Below, piece after piece: positions 6,901 to 14,452 of a stretch of 14,452 bases of DNA. Below the pieces are notes generated by a model that ran no database searches, had not been told where the DNA came from, and was given only the letters and a program-made list of their open reading frames with translations. Source of the DNA: Phoronis ovalis. Taxonomy: Eukaryota > Phoronida > Phoronidae. Positions within the stretch are counted from its first letter, which is position 1; the number at the start of each line of letters is the position of its first letter. The position numbers were made by a program, and so were the translations under genes. The stretch is from positions 1 through 14,452 of the forward strand of contig JAOXYB010032253.1 of NCBI GenBank assembly GCA_028565635.1, in the 5' to 3' direction.

Positions 6901-9900
6901 AGAAGAAGTCTCTGAAAGTGACACATACATACTGCATTCTGTCCATGAGGAAAGCTAGGCTATATGGTATATATAGCTATGCTAAAAAGTGTCAACTTTT
7001 TCGACAACTTCCTGTAGGGGTCAAAATTTGATAAAGCGACCATTACATTGTATGATTATCAATATTTGCAAATTAACACGATATTATGGCATAGTTACTG
7101 TCATTAATGTACAACAGCTTTCTGAAATTGGCATTTTAGCACAGACAATCAATAATGAGCTAACACAATAAAAGATTTATCATTGTGTCAATACTAACCT
7201 TGTCTAACCCCAGTTTCAATTCTAACATTATCACAAGGCTGCGGAGTTGACAAATGTAGTAAAGGCCCGGCACCAGGCATAAAATTATGTTCTGGGTCTT
7301 CTGCATATATCCTAGCTTCAAATGCATGACCTTTTAATTTGATGTCACTTTGCTGTAATGGGATTTTATCACCTGCTGCTACCTACAGCAATAAGAATAA
7401 AGGATATAAACTTTGGAAAAAAGGCTATTTCAATTCTTATGTGAATGGTACGAAGTCACAGTTTCTGTTTTCACTTTTTTTGCAAGTAAACACATCACAT
7501 ACAATGTTAAATGAGAGACAAATGTCGGCTGTGCTAAGCTCGTTCCAACATAAGTTTTAAAACGGAAGGGGAGGCACAGAGTTCGTATGACACACCCACA
7601 CTATATGACACACCCACACTATATGACACACCCACACTATATTTACTATTACTTTACTACACATTTTTACATGTACATGCATTCCTAAGAGATTCGTAGC
7701 CCAACTTTCTTTTTTGAAATGTTTCTCCCCTCCAGTACAACTAAAAGTGACACAGGTCTTGATTGTTTATATTAAAATATTACAAATTTAAATGTGTTAA
7801 ATGTGCAAAAAAACTTTTCTGAAGTAGCATAAAATAATCTGATTGAAAATATAAGTATTGTATACAAATAAACAGGAATACTTGTGCCAACTACAAACAT
7901 TCCATACCCTTAGTTGCCATTCCACTAGATCCAGTCCTGTGACCATTTCTGTGACTGGATGTTCTACTTGAAGTCTTGTATTCATTTCCATAAAGAAAAA
8001 CTTTTGATTTTTATCCATGATAAATTCTACTGTTCCTGCACCTACATAATCTACTGCCTTAGCTGCCCTCACAGCGGCTTCACCTAATTCCCGACGGACA
8101 TCTTCTGATATATCCGGCTAAAAATGTTGATAAATGTTTATCTGGTAACATCACTAACTCAAAAATTCTTTGTAAACTGAATCCCACAAAGTGTTAAAAA
8201 TATTTATTTGGTCTGATTAAAACAGTTAGAGATATTGTACTCAGATTTTTAAGTCGCCATTAAGCAAGGACTCAATTTAGATGAAAAAACGTAATATTTT
8301 TTATGTTAGTGCAGTGATTTGCATGTCAGATATGACACCAGAGAGTGACCAATCAATACACACATTTCAATCTAATTAGAATAATATGTTTCCACATTTG
8401 TTTATTTAATTCCACACCAAAGGTTACATGAATAGTTTACCTCAATTAATAATTAATGGACCCGATAGTCACTTAAGTTACAATTTTTTTAGGATGAAGG
8501 TTAATTTAAGTTCAGTAAAAGTATAAACAAGGCAATTAAGATTCAAATCTTTCCAAAATGATATTAAATATGGTTCATTGGTTGTAATTTAAATTATTTT
8601 TTATACATACAGCGGGTGCTTCTTCAATAATCTTTTGATGTCTTCTCTGGACACTACAATCCCTTTCAAACAAGTACACGTAGTTTCCATGTTGATCACC
8701 AAAAACTTGAACTTCAACATGTCTACAGTATCATTATTCAAAAAAAGTAAACGCTATTAATTCACTGCAAACTTCCTGTTTTATCCGCAATCTGTAGACC
8801 TCTTTAGACACATGACAATATCAGGAGTGACCACCAGGTTGCAAGATAGTGATTCGCTGCTCAGAACTGTTGATCTATTGGTTCTACTAACTGCTGATGA
8901 ATTTGGAACATCAGCAGACTAAAATCAGTGAAACATCATCTCCAAAGCGGAATGCATAAGAATGTATATTTTGGAAATTTATGCATAGAATAGTAATACT
9001 TGACATATTGTTAAAGGACCAGGAAATGAATCCATAATTTTGGAGGCTTTTCACCAGAGACTTTTATACAAGGAAACACTTTCTTGTTTAGTGACATCAC
9101 CTCTAAATTGCATACACAACTGTGAAAAAAGCTATTTACAGTAAAGGACTAAGAAGAGGCAATAAAAACTGGAATTTGAATTTTTGTATGCTAGACCTAT
9201 TGCCCTTGGTCCAACAGTTTTAACAGAATGAAAATACAATGAATACATGAATATAACACTCACCTTGGTGTGTCAATAAATTTTTCTAATAACATAACTT
9301 GATCGTTAAAAGACTTGATGGCTTCATTTCTAGCTGAGTGTAATTGTTCTATAAATTCTGCTTCTGACATAGCAATTCTCATACCCTGCATAAAGTTAAA
9401 AATACAACAATGATTTTCACATGTGTTATGTTCTATATACAGCAGTAGACTTCATTAGACCTTTACCATCATTTTTGTTTTCAATGTCAACTGTGTAATG
9501 AACAAAATAAAAGACTTGAAAAAGTTATTTTCATCTTGATTAATCTTGAAGAGTGCTTGTTCCCTTCAGTCGGATTTGGTTTACTTGTGCACATCAATGC
9601 ACATCATAATGTTCACATTTGCCCTGTATTTGTGATAACTGGAAAAGTTATGATCCGACTAGTACCCAAATAATAAATCGATAAACTCAAGATAGTTTGT
9701 ACCTTTCCGCCTCCACCTCTCACTGCCTTGATCATAACAGGAAACCCAATGTTTTTAGCTTGTTGTAACAAAAAGTCATCTGATTGGTCCTCGCCATGGT
9801 AACCTTCAATGACTGGTACACCAGCAGCAGACATGATAGTCTTAGATGTGCTATAACAAAATAAAATTAGGCGACTAGTACATTTTAGTTATACTGGTTA

Positions 9901-11885
9901 CATGTTACATTGTTTAAAATCTATGCAACTTCCACTTTTTTAAACTATACCTAAAAACTTTGCACCTTCATCAATGCACTGAATTTTCGATTTTGCAAAA
10001 TCCATATACAATAAACAGCATTTATTATTAAACCTTTCAGCCAAATTTTATTTCTAACTAAAAGTAGGGATCCGAATTCAAAATCTACTTTAATAAGGCA
10101 TTTATGGTGATTGCAAGTAATTTTTATAAAAAAAGTCTACATGATTAAGGACAATGTCAGAAGGCATAAGATGTAAAACACCTGATTTAAAACATCAAAG
10201 GAGATAAATACTTAGGAGTTCTACCATGAGGAATGTATTGTACACTTGCACAATATCCAGGCTCAGATAGGGACAACATGTGTTAGTGTACCTTACATTC
10301 ATCACAGATGCAGATGATATAAAGTGGTAGAATGTAATATTCGCAATGCTATAAACATACCTTTTAATTCCCATATCTCTAATAGCAGATGAGGGTGGTC
10401 CAACAAAAACAATTCCTTCTTTCTGACACAATTCAGCAAATTCAGTATTCTCTGATAGAAAACCATACCCTGGATGTATAGCCTGAAAAAATTGTAATGC
10501 AACATATTTTGACATTTTATCATAATTATCTGTGTTTTAGATAGTATTTTTCAAGTTGAAATCCTTAATTCAAGAAAATTAACATTTGCAGAATGTACTC
10601 CTTTACTGGGATATTTTATACATTGAGAAAAAAAAAGTTATGCCAAAATAATTTTGCATACAAATGGCATTGCAGCTCTGTTAGTAAATTACTCTGTCAC
10701 ATGAAAGAGCTATCACATCTGACAAGACTCAGCTATTTTGTTTGCAGGATTATACCTGTGCCCCAGATCTCTTTGCTACTTCGATAATTTTCTGTTGATT
10801 AAGGTAACTCTGCTGTGAAGCTGCGGGACCTATATGATATGACTCATCTGCCTGCAACAGCAATCGTAGAAATCGATATTAAAGTGGAAAACATGTAATC
10901 TTTTTAAAGAGTTGGTATCTCCTTTCATGATACTTGAATCCAACTCATTGACATCAATGCAAACTGGAGTACAATACAAATAAATTAAACTGAAAAGATA
11001 GCTTTAGGTTTAATTTGGTTAAATGTTAAGATTAGATTTATGACAGAAAATGACAAACAATTTATTTACTACAATCAGTGAAGCCGTGTAAGAGAGGTGT
11101 GAAGTTGACATCCATGAAAATAGGTGCAAGTAACCTGCATTGCCACACCTTACCATAGCCACATGCATAGCTTCATAGTCAGCTTCACTGTAAACTGCTA
11201 CAGTACGAATACCAAGTTTTTTAGCTGTGCGCATAACTCTACAAGCTATCTCTCCACGATTGGCTATAAGAACTTTGTCAATAGTACGAGACACTAAAAT
11301 GGAATTTAAAATATTAAACAAATAAGAAGATTTAATTGAAGAATCTAATTACAATTTATTATATTTAATATATACCATGAGATGAGATAATTTATTCATT
11401 AGAATTTATGAATTATTTTAACACTGACAATGAAACCATGCTTTTATAAATATTATATTGACAATATGAGTTACACAAACATTCTTAGATACCATATGCA
11501 AATTTGCAAAACCTTGCAAATCAGGTACACTGTCCCCAATGTTGAGAGTCAGACATGACAATCTAAATCTGGCCATTGCACTTCTTCATGGGAAGTTCAC
11601 GGCATGGCTGGTATTGGGTTCGAATTATCCTAAGTATGTCCTTTTATTTGCATTAATATATCAGTTGGTACTAGCAGCATAGTTGCAACATTTGAAATAA
11701 GACAAGCTAGTAGCATTACTTAGTTATTGCTATGATAGCTACATATCAACAACCATGCAGTGCCCACTCTTATTCCAGTACTTCTTACACTACACTTGAA
11801 ATATCTTACCACTGTTTAAGCCAGTTGAAGTGTGGAACGCATGATGATTCATCCAACGATGAAATAACCTGAAAATGTATTTCAT
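3842..11885 (-). CDS. MCCC1: 3-methylcrotonyl-CoA carboxylase subunit alpha, complete, 15 coding exons
   Basis: This is the biotin-containing subunit of the mitochondrial enzyme that carboxylates 3-methylcrotonyl-CoA in leucine breakdown; it works with the carboxyltransferase subunit MCCC2. Fifteen exons join in frame at GT-AG sites to a predicted 707-residue protein (human form: about 725). Residues 1-25 are a basic, acid-free presequence ([11 protein letters not shown]). The biotin carboxylase N domain starts at [16 protein letters not shown] (32-47). The ATP-grasp region has GGGGK (190-194), HVEVQVFGD (236 on), [10 protein letters not shown] (256-265) and the active-site run [11 protein letters not shown] (315-325), with E316, N318 and R320. 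[12 protein letters not shown] includes R366. The MCC-type connecting domain spans about 440-620. The biotinyl domain carries AMKM with the biotin lysine at 660. The DMGIKSTSK-type ATP-grasp entry (from 141) favours MCCC1 over PCCA. It is head-to-head with TAF9. No defect was seen. Confidence 0.95.
4205..4361 (+). repeat. MCCC1 intron 14 segment duplicated downstream of the gene
   Basis: It lies inside the last MCCC1 intron, about 50 bp from exon 14, and its partner is 2808-2970. Open reading on the minus strand is shared between the copies only because the DNA is duplicated; no coding role is inferred. Confidence 0.85.
4411..4590 (-). CDS. MCCC1: MCCC1 exon 14, biotinyl (BCCP) domain
   Basis: Residues 603-662. 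It contains [29 protein letters not shown], with biotinylated lysine at residue 660 in the canonical AMKM. The acceptor is AATTTAG and the donor GTATGG, phase 0 at both ends. A decayed partial duplicate of this exon lies at 3091-3195. Confidence 0.96.
4851..5038 (-). CDS. MCCC1: MCCC1 exon 13
   Basis: Residues 540-602. [20 protein letters not shown] and the following [25 protein letters not shown] correspond to the beta-rich BT domain that docks on the beta subunit. The acceptor is TTTGCAG and the donor GTAAGT, phase 0 end. Confidence 0.94.
5374..5457 (-). CDS. MCCC1: MCCC1 exon 12, short variable exon
   Basis: Residues 512-539, only 84 bp and not detectable as an ORF by itself. The reading [20 protein letters not shown] matches the position of the human QFSPFSSSSGRRLN segment in the BT domain. 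The acceptor is TTTCAG and the donor GTAAGT. The phase (1 in, 1 out) joins both neighbours exactly. Confidence 0.9.
5823..6036 (-). CDS. MCCC1: MCCC1 exon 11
   Basis: Residues 441-511 plus one base. It carries [28 protein letters not shown] and [13 protein letters not shown], matching the MCC connection between the carboxylase and BT domains. The acceptor is ATTACAG and the donor GTAATT. Confidence 0.94.
6379..6488 (-). CDS. MCCC1: MCCC1 exon 10
   Basis: Residues 404-440. It contains [20 protein letters not shown], the conserved end of the carboxylase C domain, and then the RDYQ boundary. The acceptor is ATATTAG and the donor GTTTGA, a non-optimal site, ending in phase 0. Confidence 0.95.
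7199..7382 (-). CDS. MCCC1: MCCC1 exon 9
   Basis: Residues 343-403 plus one base. It contains [23 protein letters not shown] (R366 is the likely bicarbonate/biotin-site arginine), FMPGAGPL and RIETGVRQ. The acceptor is CTGTAG and the donor GTTAGT, a slightly weaker site. Confidence 0.95.
7587..7640 (+). repeat. 18-bp minisatellite, three exact copies
   Basis: Unit ATGACACACCCACACTAT, exactly three times head to tail in MCCC1 intron 8. The lack of substitutions between copies suggests recent expansion and likely length polymorphism. Confidence 0.9.
7908..8117 (-). CDS. MCCC1: MCCC1 exon 8, carboxylase active site
   Basis: Residues 273-342. It contains [14 protein letters not shown] and the catalytic run [16 protein letters not shown] (E316, N318, R320, Q322 and E324 by alignment with bacterial biotin carboxylase), then LVEWQLR. 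The acceptor is TTTTAG and the donor GTATGG, phase 0 at both ends. Confidence 0.96.
8611..8722 (-). CDS. MCCC1: MCCC1 exon 7
   Basis: Residues 235-272. It contains [28 protein letters not shown] and IIEEAPA, the most conserved biotin carboxylase core. The acceptor is CTGTAG and the donor GTATGT, phase 0 end. Confidence 0.95.
8891..8917. repeat. Perfect 9-bp hairpin in MCCC1 intron 6
   Basis: CTGCTGATG at 8891-8899 pairs exactly with CATCAGCAG at 8909-8917 around a 9-nt loop. No wider precursor-like stem is evident, so a microRNA is not supported. Confidence 0.45.
9264..9385 (-). CDS. MCCC1: MCCC1 exon 6
   Basis: Residues 195-234 plus two bases. It begins [11 protein letters not shown] directly after the glycine loop and ends LLEKFIDTP, with the ATP-contacting EKF motif. 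The acceptor is ATGCAG and the donor GTGAGT. Confidence 0.95.
9703..9850 (-). CDS. MCCC1: MCCC1 exon 5
   Basis: Residues 145-194. It has [20 protein letters not shown] and ends at [11 protein letters not shown], the glycine-rich ATP-binding loop of the ATP-grasp fold. The acceptor is GTTATAG and the donor GTACAA, phase 0. Confidence 0.95.
10361..10482 (-). CDS. MCCC1: MCCC1 exon 4
   Basis: Residues 105-144 plus two bases. It carries [21 protein letters not shown] and [16 protein letters not shown], typical of biotin carboxylases and closest to MCC. The acceptor is TTTCAG and the donor GTATGT. Confidence 0.95.
10756..10851 (-). CDS. MCCC1: MCCC1 exon 3
   Basis: Residues 73-104, [18 protein letters not shown] and on to KRSGAQ, too short for an open-frame search to find. 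This matches the conserved ADEAYxIGPAPSxQSYL segment of the family. The acceptor is TTGCAG and the donor GTATAA, phase 0 at both ends. Confidence 0.93.
11154..11293 (-). CDS. MCCC1: MCCC1 exon 2
   Basis: Residues 26-72. It begins the biotin carboxylase N domain ([20 protein letters not shown], then TVAVYSEAD). The acceptor is TTTTAG and the donor GTAAGG. It ends in phase 0 after HVAM. Confidence 0.95.
11810..11885 (-). CDS. MCCC1: MCCC1 exon 1, start codon and mitochondrial presequence
   Basis: The ATG at 11885-11883 gives [11 protein letters not shown] and then an Arg/His/Ser/Thr-rich, acid-free stretch, a good matrix-targeting peptide. A TGA lies in frame eight codons upstream, so this is the first possible start in the open frame. 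The donor is GTAAGA, after a phase-1 end. An internal ATG at residue 12 is possible but would lose half of the presequence. A CAG at the TTTTCAGG of this exon could be an acceptor if an upstream 5' exon exists; I judge this less likely. Confidence 0.8.
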
Positions 11886-11890
11886 TTCAT
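11882..11890 (-). promoter_or_regulatory. Minimal uORF overlapping the MCCC1 start
   Basis: On the minus strand ATGAAATGA holds an upstream ATG-AAA-TGA whose stop overlaps the main ATG (11885-11883) by two bases. It matters only if the mRNA 5' end lies upstream of 11890. Confidence 0.4.
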
Positions 11891-12359
11891 AAAAGTATGT
11901 TGTTGTTCACGAAAGCTGTGTCAGGTGTAAATATTATGTATTTTTAAACCCATAGTTTGACTCGAGTATTCTTCTTCTTCAAGCTAGCTGTATTCCCTCA
12001 AGCGTTTGAGTATTATTATAGCGACAAGTGTGTGCGCCATGCATACTAAAGTATAAGTGGAAAACAACAAAAAAAGGAAGAACAAAGTAACAATTTGCAT
12101 AGAACTAATCTAATGCAAGAATAATAGGTGATAGTTAGCATTCAGTAAAAAATATGATTATCAGATCTAGACTGTTGTTTATGCAAGAGAAATTGACAAT
12201 TGAATTGAATAGTGCCATTATCAATACATGCGTAATAACCCGTTATGAAAGTCCGGTCACATCCCCTGTCTTAGGCAAATGGAATGTGCACGATTTCATT
12301 CAGTACTCGCCTGATTTTTGAGAGGGGCATCCTAGCTTGCATACTGCTTGCCATGATCC

Positions 12360-12367
12360 TGACGTCA
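12360..12367. promoter_or_regulatory. Perfect CRE (CREB/ATF) palindrome
   Basis: TGACGTCA is the full consensus cAMP-response element. It lies about 217 bp upstream of the TAF9 ATG and 475 bp upstream of the MCCC1 ATG, so it could serve either promoter. Being palindromic, it has no direction. Confidence 0.5.
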
Positions 12368-12536
12368 CTCCGTGCCAAGATGATACTAGCATTAGTTACA
12401 TGTTGTTTTTTTTCATTTTTATATATTTGTTTCGGAAACATATGGTGAACTTTCCCGACGTTATCTACTAAGAAAACGTTATATTACCGAATCTCTAAAT
12501 CATTTTATAAGAGTTATAAGGGCGAGTTATTTTAAA

Positions 12537-12557
12537 ATGTACCGCGTTACCAAGTAA
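12537..12557 (+). promoter_or_regulatory. Possible six-codon uORF upstream of TAF9
   Basis: ATG at 12537 reads MYRVTK then TAA, 26 bp before the TAF9 start. It may lie in the 5'-UTR or may be upstream of the transcription start; a short AUG-stop pair of this length is common by chance. Confidence 0.25.
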
Positions 12558-12583
12558 TAGTTAGAAGAAGTATTGAAGACAAG

Positions 12584-12704
12584 ATGTCGAATCCTGCAAA
12601 AAGTACTCCAAAAGATGCACAAGTTATGTCTTCAATTCTGAAAGATATGGGTGTTACTGACTACGAACCCCGTGTAATAAATCAAATGTTGGAATGCACG
12701 TACC
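12584..12704 (+). CDS. TAF9: TAF9 exon 1
   Basis: Residues 1-40 plus one base. It has [20 protein letters not shown] and [12 protein letters not shown], the first histone-fold helices. The donor is a consensus GTAAGT (12705). Too short and truncated by the splice to stand out as an ORF. Confidence 0.93.
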
Positions 12705-14087
12705 GTAAGTAGTGAGTTATGCGGCACAACCTAGTAAGTTGCTCATTTCACATTTGAGATTTGCAAACATGCGATTCTGACTGATTCGAAGTGCGACGGT
12801 GTATGAAGAATTAACATTCACAATCTCTGTCGGCATCGGAACCCCACATGCGAATCTAGTTAGATTGTATTCGTTGTGGGACCAAGAAATGAATGAATCA
12901 AAGGTCTTCTAATACAGCCCATTTAGAGTACAGTGTATTTACTCAAGAATATCCACATATAGTCATAGATGATCTTGTATAAATAATCTTTGTCTTTGTG
13001 ACAGTTTGTCTTCGAAAGTTTTATTATTTTTACCAGGTTATGTGACCGACGTATTAGATGATGCTAAAGTATATTCTTCACATGGTGGGAAAAAGAATAT
13101 AGATGTTGAGGATATCAAACTAGCAGTGAGATGCAGAATGGACCACTCTTTTACTACACCTCCTCCTAGAGATGTAAGATTTAAAGTTTTCTGTTTTTAA
13201 CTCATTTTTACCGATTGGAACTTCATAAAATGTCCTGTAAAGGCAGGAGCTAACTTGTCTAACAAACTGGATATATATTTTTTAATCATGAGTGAATCAA
13301 ACAAATTTTATTCATCTTTTTTCTTCATAATTTTTTTAAAATATTTTTTATAAATTTCATAATTTTTATTAAAAAATACCCGTTTGTTCAGACAGTGGCA
13401 ATCTCTTGCAGTAGTTTCCGTTTACCTTTACATTAACGTCCTCCATCAAGAGACGTCACTGCATCTTCATATTAAACACACTTGTTTTTTGTTTCAGTTG
13501 TTAATGGATATAGCTAGACACAGAAACAATCAAAGTTTACCTCTAATAAAACCATATGCGGGACCAAAGCTACCTCCAGACAGATACTGCTTGTCATCTC
13601 AGAATTACAAATTACGCTCTTTAAAAAAGGTACAATTTAGTGGTTTAAGTACAGCTTGTCATTCATGGTGTAAGTGAAGCCCAAGGCAAATAATGATTGA
13701 GGCTACTGTTTTGTAGTCTCTAAAACAGACAATTATATTTTAAACCTGATATTTAAATTTTATTGAATATTTTTTACTAGTGCAGACGTATGAAAGGATG
13801 TTTGACCTTGTATGTTGGGTCTGAATAATCAACTATTAGCATTTAGGTTACTTTGGTGATATAAAATTTTAAAGTATGTTAAATGTTTTAATGCATAATT
13901 TAGCTATACTGGATGTTATAATGAGTTCAAATCGTATAGAATTGTCATCCACACCAAGTTATATTGTAGACAGATCCAGCAGCCAAATTAAACAATATCA
14001 TGATAATATGCTTTTTTTAGCCACGGGTTCAGCTAGGTTTACCAGGGCAACTTTTACAATCTACTCTAACTCCAAAGATAACAACAG
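12584..14087 (+). CDS. TAF9: Transcription initiation factor TFIID subunit 9, 5' part (4 exons)
   Basis: TAF9 is a histone-fold subunit of TFIID and of SAGA-type coactivators; it pairs with TAF6 in the nucleus to build the general transcription machinery. Exons 12584-12704, 13037-13173, 13498-13629 and 14021-14087 join in frame to 152 residues and continue past the window. The start [20 protein letters not shown] with A at -3 matches the family PKDAQxMxxILK opening. The histone fold covers about residues 10-80 ([38 protein letters not shown]). Next come the TAF9 signature [34 protein letters not shown]. The fourth exon is less conserved. It shares the 5' intergenic region with divergent MCCC1. 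Confidence 0.94.
13037..13173 (+). CDS. TAF9: TAF9 exon 2
   Basis: Residues 41-86. It reads [20 protein letters not shown], then [12 protein letters not shown] and FTTPPPRD: the rest of the histone fold plus the TAF9 signature. The acceptor is TTTACCAG and the donor GTAAGA. The C|GT split codon restores arginine. Confidence 0.95.
13498..13629 (+). CDS. TAF9: TAF9 exon 3
   Basis: Residues 87-130. It reads [38 protein letters not shown], the conserved post-fold segment of TAF9. The acceptor is TTTCAG and the donor GTACAA, phase 0 at both ends. Confidence 0.95.
14021..14087 (+). CDS. TAF9: TAF9 exon 4 (predicted, in the variable C-terminal region)
   Basis: A strong acceptor (CTTTTTTTAG) and a consensus donor (GTAAGT at 14088) bracket 67 bp. 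In the phase required by exon 3 these read [20 protein letters not shown], with no stop. It is similar in composition to the Pro/Ser/Thr-rich vertebrate region (compare VPRLSVGS). Support is mainly splice sites and phase, so this exon is less certain than the others. Confidence 0.65.
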
Positions 14088-14452
14088 GTAAGTTGAAAAT
14101 TGCTCTACAAATTAAAGTTGCTAAAATCTTTCACTTTAGCTATATGGACACATTGGTGTTATTTAAATTTCAACTAGAGACTCACTCATGAAATTATGTT
14201 TTAAAACCTCTCCATATTAATCATGCTATTGATGATAGTGTGCAATTTGGTGGAGTCACCAAAAGTCCAGAACCATCATTTTGTACTAAGTTAGATGCCA
14301 TCTAGTGGGTGAATTGTTCTTTTCTAATCTAAACATGAAATAATTAACAAGAATAATTATAGGGAGTGCTCTCCGACACTGGAAAAGCTGGAATTTATTA
14401 AGATAAACAGAATTTACAAATTATTGTATTAACTGTTACAATTGAAGAAGCT
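14088..14452 (+). other. TAF9 intron running off the right edge
   Basis: AT-rich sequence after the exon 4 donor. I found no further exon with a fitting frame and splice site. It contains one CTCF-like motif. Confidence 0.5.
14296..14308 (-). promoter_or_regulatory. CTCF-core-like motif
   Basis: TGCCATCTAGTGG is the exact reverse-complement match of the CTCF core CCASYAGRKGGCR. CTCF is conserved in many bilaterians with a similar core, but a lone 13-bp match can be chance. Confidence 0.3.

Larger units (their letters stand above)
3980..11809 (-). other. MCCC1 introns, general contents
   Basis: The fourteen introns run from about 260 bp (4591-4850) to 710 bp (6489-7198). All use GT-AG boundaries, with phases 1,0,0,2,0,2,0,0,1,0,1,1,0,0 from the 5' end. 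Apart from the intron 14 duplication, the 18-bp minisatellite at 7587 and the hairpin at 8891, I see only AT-rich sequence with no gene, RNA gene or clear transposon. Intron 6 (8723-9263) and intron 9 are the longest unexplained ones. Confidence 0.7.
11886..12583. promoter_or_regulatory. Head-to-head intergenic region, candidate bidirectional promoter
   Basis: Only 698 bp separate the MCCC1 and TAF9 start codons, and no other gene is visible between them. GC and CpG content seem higher here than in the introns, most clearly at 12235-12380. A perfect CRE palindrome lies at 12360-12367. No TATA box could be placed with confidence. Transcription start sites cannot be fixed from sequence. Confidence 0.6.

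Noticed and set aside
8891-8917. Hairpin as a microRNA precursor
   Set aside because: The perfect stem is only 9 bp and does not extend into a 60-80 nt precursor.
11616-11630. B-box-like GGGTTCGAATTATCC, possible tRNA or tRNA-derived SINE
   Set aside because: No matching A box, cloverleaf arms or 3' tail could be found.
13876-14091. 71-codon plus-strand open frame near the right edge
   Set aside because: It overlaps TAF9 exon 4 in a different frame from the one demanded by exon 3, and its upstream part is intronic.

Overview
This is AT-rich animal nuclear DNA. Genes are split by spliceosomal GT-AG introns, and intergenic and intronic DNA carries degenerate repeats. The three recognisable genes are conserved animal genes. 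Protein divergence from the vertebrate forms, short introns (about 250-700 bp) and TGACCT-rich degenerate repeats suggest a marine invertebrate, possibly a mollusc or another lophotrochozoan. That placement is inference only.

Layout, left to right. (1) 1-1377 is non-coding and probably an intron of the first gene. It holds a well-preserved non-autonomous DNA transposon at 255-619, with inverted terminal repeats, an 8-bp target-site duplication and an internal degenerate array. (2) 1378-1743 (+) is the last coding exon of an iodothyronine-deiodinase-family gene. The exon with the selenocysteine/cysteine active site is not in the window. (3) 1744-3841 is the tail-to-tail intergenic/3'-UTR interval. 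It has two diverged copies of a ~240-bp-period repeat and a decayed second copy of part of the neighbouring gene (penultimate exon plus adjacent intron). (4) 3842-11885 (-) is a complete MCCC1 gene, the biotin-bearing alpha subunit of mitochondrial 3-methylcrotonyl-CoA carboxylase. I could join it in frame across 15 coding exons into a predicted 707-residue protein. (5) 11886-12583 is a ~0.7-kb head-to-head intergenic interval, presumably a shared or bidirectional promoter, with a perfect CRE palindrome. (6) 12584-14087 (+) is the 5' part of TAF9 (TFIID/SAGA histone-fold subunit): four exons, continuing beyond the right edge.

The genes are not a pathway cluster. MCCC1 acts in leucine catabolism, TAF9 in general transcription and the deiodinase relative in thyroid-hormone-type metabolism. 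The most informative structure beyond the genes is the broken tandem duplication of the MCCC1 3' end, in which the duplicated biotin-carrier exon has lost its biotin-accepting lysine and gained stops, and the intact transposon insertion. I see no evidence of a new multigene system.
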